This document shows, piece by piece, positions 16,265-24,905 of a stretch of 64,000 bases of DNA (position 1 is its first letter; each line of letters opens with the position of its first letter). Below the pieces are notes generated by a model that worked only from the letters and a program-made list of their open reading frames with translations, ran no database searches and had not been told where the DNA came from. The position numbers and the translations under genes are program-made. The stretch is from Nostoc sp. CENA543 (GTDB lineage: Bacteria > Cyanobacteriota > Cyanobacteriia > Cyanobacteriales > Nostocaceae): positions 3,286,001 through 3,350,000 of the forward strand of contig NZ_CP023278.1 of assembly GCF_002896875.1 (NCBI RefSeq), given 5' to 3'.

Positions 16265-16865
16265 TTTTCAAGTTTAAATAGCTGGTTGTAATGCCTAAAC
16301 AAATTAGAACAATCCAGTTACTCATGAATTATTGTAAAAATTAAGTAACCGAAATAAGATAAAGGTGTATTTTCTTAAGAATGTATTGAATGATATTGCA
16401 TACGAAATTTTCTCCTTTATCATTCAATACATTCTCTTCCTAAGTACAAACAATCAAATTTTCTGAATATTCGTAGTTATTATTAGGAATGAGATGGAAG
16501 AAGGTAGAATGCAGGAGGTATTGCTTACATCGTAGGAAATTGATAATTTTATGATGAAGCTATTACTTAATATTAAGTATATTGTGATTCACACTAGTAG
16601 ATTTTGTCGCCCGTGTATTTACTTGATTGAAAATCACTAACCAATTAAATCAATTCTACTTCTGCGTGAGGATACTGCACCTATTAGCTTGAGAAGAGGG
16701 TAATTAGTGATAACTATAAGAAATCTCACGTAAAATAGATGTTATATATTTAAGATGTAGGGGTTAAAATTCAATCCAAAAATTAAAGTAATAAATCTTT
16801 AATCGCAATAAATGGAGATAAAATAAACTGGAATTTTTCCTCTTATTAAAAATACATAGACCCAC
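16265..16865. other. Gene-free 600 bp with a long inverted repeat
   Basis: AT-rich, no coding frame recognised. AGAATGTATTGAATGATA (16378-16395) is repeated in perfect inverted form at 16418-16435, leaving a 22-base loop. It could be a strong RNA hairpin or a small non-autonomous element. Nothing else could be assigned. Confidence 0.6.
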
Positions 16866-17534
16866 TTAAACTTCCAGTTTTAAACTGATTTTGACTAGGA
16901 ATAGTATAAATAAATGTAGTGGATAAAAAATATAAAAAAAGTAGGTTTTCCTACCTTGTTGATAATTGGTTAATTTAAAAATCAAGGGTGCAAAAATAGC
17001 GAGAAACTGGGCTAAGTCGCCCGTATCATTTGATATCATTTGCCATAAATATAAAATGTGTAATCCTATCCATAAACCTACCCCTATCAGCCAACTTGAA
17101 CTAGTTGTAATAAGCTTAACGAGATAAACTAATACTATCCCATAAGCCCCATACTCTAAACCTGCACCTTCAGCAAATATGATGGCAGGTAGCCAAAATA
17201 GAATTTGGAGTTTAGGTTTTAATCTCTCCATTCTCAGACAAATTAGAGCTAAGGATAATGTAAATAAAATATTGAGAGAAGTTGAATTAGATACATTCGT
17301 ATATATGCTTTGAGAAATAACACCTAAAATGAGTAATCTAGACAGATATAGCCAAAAATTGCGCGTGTGAGATTCTCCTTGTACCAATAACCAAGCAAAC
17401 AAAGGAAAACTCAGGCGACCAATCAAATGGAGGGAAAACAAATATCGGTTTATTTCATGATTCTGAAAAATATATGCAATGTGATCCCCCAGCATGAGAG
17501 TAGCTGCTAAAACTTTAATTTGGTAATTATTCAT
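16866..17534 (-). CDS. TraX family membrane protein
   Basis: 222 residues with about seven hydrophobic helices. The TraX start pattern is clear: KVLAATLMLGDHIAYIF, then GRLSFPLFAWLLVQGESHT, and a C-terminal YIFYPLHLFILFL. TraX acetylates F-pilin in plasmid F. Chromosomal homologues are thought to be acyltransferases, but their substrates are mostly unknown. Closeness to the MBOAT cluster may be meaningful, though a 600-bp gap separates them. Confidence 0.8.
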   Translation of the reverse strand: MNNYQIKVLAATLMLGDHIAYIFQNHEINRYLFSLHLIGRLSFPLFAWLLVQGESHTRNFWLYLSRLLILGVISQSIYTNVSNSTSLNILFTLSLALICLRMERLKPKLQILFWLPAIIFAEGAGLEYGAYGIVLVYLVKLITTSSSWLIGVGLWIGLHILYLWQMISNDTGDLAQFLAIFAPLIFKLTNYQQGRKTYFFYIFYPLHLFILFLVKISLKLEV

Positions 17535-17827
17535 GTTAAAAATTCAGGTGTAGCTATTGACAGTAAATATATTGAGATATAAATATATTTTTATACTAAA
17601 AAATGTGGTTTCGCTAGGGAAAAGCTATTGCAAGTGAATTTTTAATCAAGTTGTGCGTGAAAATTTCCTCAAGTCTGAGCCACTCCGCAAAAATTTCTGG
17701 TGAAAAAACTGATCTGCTTGAGGAAGAAACCAGGATAATGAAGCATAATTAACCTTTATAGCTTGGAGTTGCCATCAGCCAAAATGGTTCATACTCAAAG
17801 CTTGTGATTCAACTTAATTAATTGACT

Positions 17828-18832
17828 ATGAGTACAGCAAATATTGCGCCAGCTATACGTGTGGGAGTATTGGGTTTCGGTGGACTCGGACAAGCCGCCG
17901 CTAAGGTGTTGGCTGGGAAACGGGAAATGAATTTGGTCGCAGTTGCAGACCAAAAAGGCTATGTTTACGCAGCTGCTGGTTTGAATTTTAAAGATTGCAT
18001 TGCTAGCTATCAGTCTCAAGGTTCAGTGGGTTATCTAGAACCTATTGGCAATTTAACCAATAACAGTATTCAAGACTTAATCGATAGCGCGCAACCTGTA
18101 GATGGTTACTTTTTGGCATTACCTAACCTACCCAATGATTTTATTCCTTCTGTTGCCCGTCAGTTTATCCAATCCGGTTGGCGCGGTGTGCTAGTGGATG
18201 CAATTAAACGCACTAGTGCAGTAGAACAGCTAATTGCGATGAAAGACGAACTGCAAGCAGCCGGAATCACCTACATGACAGGCTGTGGTGCAACACCAGG
18301 GTTATTAACCGCCGCCGCCGCCTTAGCCGCCCAAAGCTACGCGGAAATTCACAAAGTAGAGATTACCTTTGGTGTAGGTATTGCTAACTGGGAAGCTTAT
18401 CGTGCAACTGTGCGGGAAGATATTGGGCATATGCCAGGTTATACAGTAGAAGCTGCACGCGCCATGACTGATGCAGAAGTAGAAGCACTACTAGATAAAA
18501 CTAACGGTGTGTTGACCTTAGAAAATATGGAACACGCTGATGATGTGATGCTAGAGTTAGCAGGAATAGTAGATCGCGATCGCGTCACTGTGGGTGGTGT
18601 AGTCGATACCCGCAACCCTAAAAAGCCCCTCAGCACCAACGTTAAAGTTACAGGACGCACCTTTGAAGGGAAGATTTCTACCCATACCTTCACTTTAGGT
18701 GACGAAACCAGTATGGCTGCTAACGTCTGCGGCCCCGCTTTTGGTTATCTCAAAGCTGGCATACAATTACATCAACGTGGCATTCATGGTATATTTACAG
18801 CCGCCGAAATTATGCCCCAGTTTGTGAAATAG
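17828..18832 (+). CDS. NAD(P)-binding oxidoreductase, saccharopine-dehydrogenase-like
   Basis: About 334 residues from the ATG at 17828 (a TTG lies two codons earlier). The Rossmann motif [17 protein letters not shown] is at the N-terminus, a [15 protein letters not shown] segment is in the middle, and the C-terminal half is a catalytic or dimerisation domain. The overall shape fits the saccharopine/homoserine dehydrogenase-like group, but the substrate is not evident. A hairpin at 18864-18892 lies between it and the convergent gene. Confidence 0.7.
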   Translation: MSTANIAPAIRVGVLGFGGLGQAAAKVLAGKREMNLVAVADQKGYVYAAAGLNFKDCIASYQSQGSVGYLEPIGNLTNNSIQDLIDSAQPVDGYFLALPNLPNDFIPSVARQFIQSGWRGVLVDAIKRTSAVEQLIAMKDELQAAGITYMTGCGATPGLLTAAAALAAQSYAEIHKVEITFGVGIANWEAYRATVREDIGHMPGYTVEAARAMTDAEVEALLDKTNGVLTLENMEHADDVMLELAGIVDRDRVTVGGVVDTRNPKKPLSTNVKVTGRTFEGKISTHTFTLGDETSMAANVCGPAFGYLKAGIQLHQRGIHGIFTAAEIMPQFVK

Positions 18833-18863
18833 ATAAGTAGCATTGCTACATAAGTGATGTTCT

Positions 18864-18892
18864 CTCCCGTTATACCGCTAGGTTAACGGGAG
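18864..18892 (+). terminator. Hairpin between convergent genes
   Basis: CTCCCGTT (18864-18871) pairs with AACGGGAG (18885-18892). It overlaps the stop region of the minus-strand gene. No long T run, so it is a weak terminator candidate. Confidence 0.4.
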
Positions 18893-20085
18893 CTGTTAAT
18901 AATCAATGCCGACTTACCCAACGCTGAACAAATGGCATCATTTTGGGGTGTATGAATTCGACTACAAAGCACATCCCGATAATGTCTTTCAATGGGATAC
19001 TTTTTAGATAAACCAGGATTTCCAATTAGTTGCAAGCCAATTTCTACAGAACGAATCGCATTATTTGTAGCCAAATATTTCACGGTTTGGGCGTGCAAAT
19101 TCACATCTGGCTTGTGTTCACCTTTGTCAATATCTTCTGCTAGAGTGTAAATTAATCGCTGGTTGGCGTATAGTAAGGCTGCGATTTCACCAACGGCTGT
19201 TTGAAAGTGCGGTAAAGTTGCTAGACTTGCACCTAAATTACTAGGCGATCGCTCATTTAAATATTCTACTAACCAGTTGCGTGCGGCTATTGCAACTCCC
19301 TGATACAAGGCACTTAAGAATAAACTGCCAGCTGCTAACATTAAAGGATGAGGGTTTGACCAAGCCTTCACCGGACGAACATCTAAAGCATACTCAATGG
19401 GAATGCAGACATCTTCTAAAATTAAGTCATGACTGCCTGTCGCTCTCATTCCCAAATGATCCCAAGTGTCTTCAATCTTCACCCCTGGAATGTCACGCGG
19501 TACTAAAAAACTCCCGACTTGCGGCTCATCATCATCTGTACGCGCCCAAACTACAAAATAACGTAAAATCGGACTGCCAGTAGTGTATTGTTTATGACCA
19601 GTTATTACCCAACCATCAGCTGTTCGTTTAGCGATTGTCGCAGGTAATCCGCCTCTGGCTGGTGTACCTAATTCTGGTTCAACGCGGGCAGCATTAATTA
19701 AGGCAATTCCTTGCACAGACTCCCGACACAATTTTTCATAAATAGTGGGATTCCAGCGTCTGTGTCTAGCGGCGTTAGCGTGTTGTAAGTAGTGCATTGT
19801 CAGCACCAAAGCTGTAGAAGCATCGCCACTGGCTATTTTTTCAATTACCTGACAGGCTGTAGTGTATCCTACAGCTTGCCCACCAAACTCTACTGGTACA
19901 GTGAGACTCAATAGTTGTGCTTGATGGAGGGCAGCAAAGTTTTCAAAGGGAAAGGAACGATCGCGATCGTGGGTGGCGGCACGGGTGGCAAAATCCGCAG
20001 CTAGAGAATCAACAAGCTCAAACAGATTGGGCAATGACTTGGCTGTTTTGGTAGTAGAAGCTTCTAAAACAGGTGATTTTGACAT
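18883..20085 (-). CDS. Acyl-CoA dehydrogenase family protein
   Basis: 400 residues with the fold pattern of FAD acyl-CoA dehydrogenases: an N-terminal helical domain with VPVEFGGQAVGY, a middle beta domain with GWVITGHKQYTTGSP and WDHLGMRATGSHDL, and a C-terminal helical domain. The usual catalytic glutamate region is not obvious. Some relatives (SfnB, DszC) are FMN/FAD monooxygenases acting on sulfur or aromatic compounds, so it may not be a beta-oxidation enzyme. Confidence 0.78.
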   Translation of the reverse strand: MSKSPVLEASTTKTAKSLPNLFELVDSLAADFATRAATHDRDRSFPFENFAALHQAQLLSLTVPVEFGGQAVGYTTACQVIEKIASGDASTALVLTMHYLQHANAARHRRWNPTIYEKLCRESVQGIALINAARVEPELGTPARGGLPATIAKRTADGWVITGHKQYTTGSPILRYFVVWARTDDDEPQVGSFLVPRDIPGVKIEDTWDHLGMRATGSHDLILEDVCIPIEYALDVRPVKAWSNPHPLMLAAGSLFLSALYQGVAIAARNWLVEYLNERSPSNLGASLATLPHFQTAVGEIAALLYANQRLIYTLAEDIDKGEHKPDVNLHAQTVKYLATNNAIRSVEIGLQLIGNPGLSKKYPIERHYRDVLCSRIHTPQNDAICSALGKSALIINSSR

Positions 20086-20409
20086 TTAGCTACTCCTTGG
20101 GGTGTCAGGGGGTAAGGGTGTAGGGCTGTCAGGGTTCAAGGGAGACAGAACTTACGCAGAATTCTTTTCCGTACACCCCTATACCCTCAAACCCCTACAC
20201 CCTTAGTTTGATCGGCATTTGGCGATCTCTTTGTTAAAATTATTATCCCAAAGTTGTTTGACATCTACTTTCGAGGGAATTACACCTGCTTATAAAAAGG
20301 TATCAGCAATCTGTGGTTGAGAAGCAATAGCATAGCGTCGTCAGCAACCAGAATATTTCTTGACGACGCTGTTTTTGATTTTGCTGGACATCTTGATCAA
20401 GAAGAGTCG
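20086..20409. other. Gene-free stretch with an inverted repeat
   Basis: TAAGGGTGTAGGG (20113-20125) is inverted at 20193-20205, with other G-rich and C-rich phrases between. It resembles dispersed cyanobacterial repeats. No gene seen. Confidence 0.5.
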
Positions 20410-21072
20410 TTATCGCGGAGTCGGTTGTGTTAATAGGCGTTGTCCCATTTGCAAGTGTCTTTGGGCAACGGGTATATTTCTGGCAGCAAATGCCCGTAAA
20501 TCGGTGTCTTCACCTAGTTGTGATTGTCGACGTTGCACAACTAAATATTCCATGTGTAAGTTAATACCGGCTTCTTCTTTGTAGGCTTGGTCAAAATCTC
20601 TAGGAGAAAATTGTGAGAGTCTAGCGATCGCCGCCTGATATTTTGACCCTATAGTAGTTGGGGCAGCAATTCCTTTTTGTCTAGCTAATTGCAGTAGTTG
20701 TTGGTTAACAGGTGTATGTTCCCGGATCATCTGCTGGGCATATTGTCTAATCTCATTATTTCTCGACTTCTGTAATGCGACTCTTGCCATTTCCACTTCT
20801 GCCAGTCCTCCCTGAGCCGCTTCTGTGACATACAATCTATCAAGTTCACTGACTCTATTTTGTGGTCTTCTTCCTCTTGGAGTAGTATCAGGAGTTTGGT
20901 TAGATGGTCTTTGGGGAATTGTCGTCGGTGATGTTTCCTGAGATAACAGTGTTGAAACTTGCTGACTGGTGGAGAAAGCTGTAGGTGAGAAAGCAACAGC
21001 AGCAGCAGTAACGCCAAAAATGGCGATAAAGTTAGTTAACTGTTTGATAAATCTTGGATGTGGTAGATTCAT
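20410..21072 (-). CDS. DUF4142 exported protein
   Basis: 220 residues: signal peptide (about 1-35, ending near a FSTSQ/STLLS segment), a Pro/Arg/Thr-rich linker (about 45-75), then a four-helix ferritin-like DUF4142 domain (DRLYVTEAAQGGLAEVEMA, IRQYAQQMIREHTPVNQQL, HMEYLVVQRRQSQ). The family is usually periplasmic and is associated with stress; its biochemical role is unknown. Confidence 0.82.
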   Translation of the reverse strand: MNLPHPRFIKQLTNFIAIFGVTAAAVAFSPTAFSTSQQVSTLLSQETSPTTIPQRPSNQTPDTTPRGRRPQNRVSELDRLYVTEAAQGGLAEVEMARVALQKSRNNEIRQYAQQMIREHTPVNQQLLQLARQKGIAAPTTIGSKYQAAIARLSQFSPRDFDQAYKEEAGINLHMEYLVVQRRQSQLGEDTDLRAFAARNIPVAQRHLQMGQRLLTQPTPR

Positions 21073-21178
21073 ATGGTTAATTGTTGTGATGTAAGTGAGG
21101 TTTTTTTTGCCGTGCAGCCAGCTATGACAAACATTAATTAAGGGAGAAATGGTGGAAATAGCTAACTTTTAGCTGCAA

Positions 21179-21799
21179 TTAGCTGTCATCTTTCAGTGAA
21201 TTAGTTTCGTTAACATAGTTGACAGCTTCTTCTAAAATTTCAGATGGCAACATACCTGCTCGATGAGCATCATCAGGCACATCGTGAGGATTTAAAATGC
21301 CTTTTGGTAAGTACACTAATTCTCGTAGAGGTGTCACCATTGCATCTTCGGTAACTTTGTAAGGTAATCTGCCCATCGCTACATTATCTAAGTTCAACTC
21401 ATGACGGTCATAAACGCTAAGTTCATATTCTTCGGTAAAAGATAGACAATTTGTGGGGCAGAATTCCACACAATTACCGCAAAAAATACAAACTCCGAAA
21501 TCTATGCTGTAATGGTTGAGTTTTTTCTTTTTAGTAGCTTTGTCAAATTCCCAATCTACTACCGGCAGATTAATTGGGCAGACTCGTACACAAACTTCAC
21601 AAGATATACACTTATCAAACTCAAAGTGAATTCGTCCGCGAAATCTTTCAGAGGGGATGAGTTTTTCGTAAGGATACTGTACAGTAATGGGACGACGACG
21701 CATGTGGTCGAAAGTTACGGACAAACCTTGTCCTATGTATCGACCTGCTAGGAAGCTGTGTTTGGCATAATTGCCAACTTCTTTAAGAAAATTAAACAT
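21179..21799 (-). CDS. ndhI: NAD(P)H-quinone oxidoreductase subunit I (NdhI), solitary copy
   Basis: Peripheral-arm iron-sulfur subunit of the NDH-1 complex, which passes electrons to plastoquinone on the thylakoid membrane. The ATG at 21799 gives 206 residues, normal for NdhI; the frame extends ten codons further. Two [4Fe-4S] motifs are intact: C64/C67/C70/C74 and C104/C107/C110/C114. The normal cyanobacterial arrangement is ndhA-I-G-E, but here no ndhA, ndhG or ndhE lies nearby, so it may be a second, paralogous copy. Confidence 0.9.
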   Translation of the reverse strand: MFNFLKEVGNYAKHSFLAGRYIGQGLSVTFDHMRRRPITVQYPYEKLIPSERFRGRIHFEFDKCISCEVCVRVCPINLPVVDWEFDKATKKKKLNHYSIDFGVCIFCGNCVEFCPTNCLSFTEEYELSVYDRHELNLDNVAMGRLPYKVTEDAMVTPLRELVYLPKGILNPHDVPDDAHRAGMLPSEILEEAVNYVNETNSLKDDS

Positions 21800-21829
21800 G
21801 AATAATCGACTATTAACTATGAGTGTCAT

Positions 21830-22213
21830 TAATCAGCACGTTAATAGCAATTACTAACACTTAACTCCCTCAAACGAGAGACTTAACCTAAAAGTTAAGT
21901 GTCAGTTTAAATATAATAAATTATCAGAAGATACGAAGACAAAATTATCTGTTATTAGGCTTTTTTTCTTACTTACTGAGGTAATGTGCCAATAATTTAG
22001 TCTTTTTGTCTTAACAAATACAATTAATTCTTTTGGCGTAATAAATATCTATCTATAGTAGAAGTATAGACAAAATATATTATCTATTCTTAGTTATTAA
22101 CACTATTTGCACTTCAAAAACTATTTTATTTGAACTTTTTATGTAAAACCTCATGAGGTAATGAGCATTAATTGTTTAACTCAATTAACAATATATATCT
22201 ATTTTGTTGAAAT
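21830..22213. other. Divergent intergenic region
   Basis: AT-rich region between ndhI and the glycosyltransferase-mutase gene. ACACTTAAC (21857-21865) is inverted at 21894-21902, a possible regulator site for ndhI. No other feature assigned. Confidence 0.4.
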
Positions 22214-24682
22214 ATGACACAAAGAGAATCTGACATTAAAGCTAACAAATCTAACCAGATGGCATCATCACAAGTGAGTAAAACGATTTTATCCAATTTA
22301 GCGGAACAGAAATCTTCAGGTTTATCATCACTGGACTTTGCTACTAGCCAAAAAGCGCACCAAAAAGTTAAACTCTTTACACAAACACCTGATATAGTTT
22401 GCTTTTCTCATTTACGTTGGAATTTTGTCTATCAAAGACCACAACATATTTTGAGTCGTTGTATTCAAGAAAGACGAGTATTTTTTATTGAAGAGCCAGT
22501 TTTTAGCCAAGAACCGTTAGGGCGGTTAGATATTAAACAAGATGATAACGGGGTGATGGTGGTTGTACCACATTTACCATTAGGTTTAAGTGAAGAAGGA
22601 CTCAACGCAGATTTACGTCTGTTGCTTGATGGTTTATTTGCAGAATACAACATCAGTAACTATATCTGTTGGTATTACACACCAATGGCGATCGCCTTCA
22701 CTAATCACTTGCAACCCCAGGCGATCGTTTACGATTGCATGGATGAATTATCTGCTTTCAAAGGCGCATCACCTAAATTAAAAGACTACGAAGCAGAATT
22801 ATTTCGCCGTGCAGATTTAGTATTTACAGGCGGACAAAGCCTTTACGAAAGTAAAGTCAATCAGCATCCCAATGTTTATGCTTTTCCCAGCAGTGTAGAT
22901 GTGGCGCACTTCGCCCAAGCAAGAAGTATTGCAGAACCAGCAGATCAAGCAAATATACCCCATCCGCGTCTCGGCTTCTTTGGCGTTATTGATGAACGGA
23001 TGGATATTGAACTGTTGCGGGGGGTGGCTGAGGCGCGTCCCGATTGGCATTTGGTAATTATTGGGCCAGTGGTGAAAATTGACCCAGCAATTCTGCCACA
23101 AAGTGAAAATATTCATTATCTAGGTAGTAAAAACTATAAAGAACTACCTGCATATTTAGCTGGATGGGATTTGGCGATGCTACCATTTGCACGCAATGAA
23201 GCCACCCGCTTTATTAGTCCGACTAAAACCCCTGAATATTTAGCAGCAGCTAAACCCGTTGTTTCGACTTCGATTCGCGATGTGGTGCGTCCCTATGGTG
23301 AGTCGAAATTAGTAAGAATTGCAGATACAGTTGATGAGTTTGTAGTTGCTGCCGAACAGGCAATGCAGGAAGATAATTCAGCAACAGGGTGGCTAAGTCG
23401 AGTTGATGCGTTTTTAGAAAAGATTTCTTGGGATCGGACTTTGGCATCGATGATGAAATTAATAGATTCGGCGATTGCCTCCGGCACTGCGCTCCGCACA
23501 AACGCCACCCACAGCAAAGAGGATAAAATGAGTTCCAATGGTGCAGTTGCAGGTAAACAAGCACCCAATATTATTACTAGAGATTTTGTTTTTGATTATC
23601 TAATTGTTGGTGCAGGCTTTTCTGGTAGCGTCATTGCCGAGCGTTTAGCAAGTCAGTCTGGTAAGAAAGTGTTGGTTGTGGATAAACGCAACCATATTGG
23701 CGGTAATGCCTACGATCATTACAACGAAGATGGTATTCTCATCCATAAATATGGGCCGCATATCTTTCACACCAATTCCCGCGAAGTTTTTGAGTATCTT
23801 TCGCGCTTTACTCAATGGCGTGCGTATGAACATCGCGTGTTAGCTAGTGTAGAAGGGCAACTTGTTCCGATTCCGATTAATTTAGACACTATTAATAAAC
23901 TCTATGGCATGAACCTCAATTCCTTTGAGGCGGAGGAGTTTTTTAAATCACTGGCTGAACCGAAAGAATACATCCACACTTCCGAGGATGTGGTAGTCAG
24001 CAAAGTTGGACGAGTTTTATATGAAAAGTTTTTCCGGGGTTACACCAAAAAGCAATGGGGATTAGATCCATCGGAACTTGATAAATCAGTGATAGCGAGA
24101 ATTCCTACCCGCACCAATCGGGACGATCGCTATTTTACCGATACTTATCAAGCCATGCCACTCCACGGTTTCACCCGGATGTTTGAGAATATGCTAAATC
24201 ACCCCAACATCAAGGTAATGTTGAATACCGATTATCGAGAAATCGAAAAAGCGATACCTTGTCGAGAGATGGTTTATACCGGGCCAGTAGATGAGTTTTT
24301 TGATTACCGTTATGGCAAGTTACCTTATCGCTCCCTGGATTTCAAACATGAGACGCACAACATCCCACTATTTCAACCTGCACCAGTAATTAATTACCCG
24401 AATGAACATCTTTATACCCGTGTGACTGAGTTTAAATACTTGACTGGACAGGAACATTCTAAAACTAGCGTTGTTTATGAGTTTCCTAAAGCAGAGGGCG
24501 ATCCCTATTATCCCGTACCGCGTCCTGAGAATCAGGAGGTTTACAAGCAGTATAAAGCTTTGGTAGATGAGACTCCCGGAATCTATTTTGTAGGACGGTT
24601 AGCGACTTATAAGTATTACAACATGGATCAGTGTGTGGCTCAGGCTTTGTCTGTTTACAAGCAAATTGTGGTGAGGGTTTGA
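22214..24682 (+). CDS. Fusion: glycosyltransferase + UDP-galactopyranose mutase
   Basis: 822 residues in two domains. Residues about 55-425 are a GT-B-like glycosyltransferase (DIVCFSHLRWNFVYQRPQH, YDCMDELS, LGFFGVIDERMD, FISPTKTPEYLAAAKPVV). Residues about 457-822 are a UDP-galactopyranose mutase, with FAD-binding DYLIVGAGFSGSVIAERL, KYGPHIFHTN and a C-terminal VGRLATYKYYNMDQ. The mutase makes UDP-galactofuranose, so the fused transferase may use it or act in the same glycan pathway. The linker (about 425-456) contains a GC-rich phrase at 23479-23510 resembling dispersed repeat DNA. Confidence 0.88.
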   Translation: MTQRESDIKANKSNQMASSQVSKTILSNLAEQKSSGLSSLDFATSQKAHQKVKLFTQTPDIVCFSHLRWNFVYQRPQHILSRCIQERRVFFIEEPVFSQEPLGRLDIKQDDNGVMVVVPHLPLGLSEEGLNADLRLLLDGLFAEYNISNYICWYYTPMAIAFTNHLQPQAIVYDCMDELSAFKGASPKLKDYEAELFRRADLVFTGGQSLYESKVNQHPNVYAFPSSVDVAHFAQARSIAEPADQANIPHPRLGFFGVIDERMDIELLRGVAEARPDWHLVIIGPVVKIDPAILPQSENIHYLGSKNYKELPAYLAGWDLAMLPFARNEATRFISPTKTPEYLAAAKPVVSTSIRDVVRPYGESKLVRIADTVDEFVVAAEQAMQEDNSATGWLSRVDAFLEKISWDRTLASMMKLIDSAIASGTALRTNATHSKEDKMSSNGAVAGKQAPNIITRDFVFDYLIVGAGFSGSVIAERLASQSGKKVLVVDKRNHIGGNAYDHYNEDGILIHKYGPHIFHTNSREVFEYLSRFTQWRAYEHRVLASVEGQLVPIPINLDTINKLYGMNLNSFEAEEFFKSLAEPKEYIHTSEDVVVSKVGRVLYEKFFRGYTKKQWGLDPSELDKSVIARIPTRTNRDDRYFTDTYQAMPLHGFTRMFENMLNHPNIKVMLNTDYREIEKAIPCREMVYTGPVDEFFDYRYGKLPYRSLDFKHETHNIPLFQPAPVINYPNEHLYTRVTEFKYLTGQEHSKTSVVYEFPKAEGDPYYPVPRPENQEVYKQYKALVDETPGIYFVGRLATYKYYNMDQCVAQALSVYKQIVVRV

Positions 24683-24726
24683 GAGAAGCAGAGGGAGCAG
24701 AGGGAGAATATAGCGGCAGTTGAATG

Positions 24727-24820
24727 AAATATAGACCTAACCCCTAACCCCTTCCCTTGAAGGGAAGGGGAATACAACTCAAAGCCTCTCTCCTTGTAGG
24801 AGAGAGGTTTGGAGAGAGAT
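24727..24820. repeat. Dispersed GC-box repeat (copy 2)
   Basis: Contains the CCCCTTCCCTTGAAGGGAAGGGG-like and CTCTCCTTGTAGGAGAG-like palindromes, in inverted orientation relative to 9289-9368. Confidence 0.7.
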
Positions 24821-24905
24821 CAAAACTGTGCTACACCCAACCGAGAACAGCTATATTCTGAATTCTGCCCAATGACTAATGACTAATGAAGAATTGGTAT
24901 GAGTT

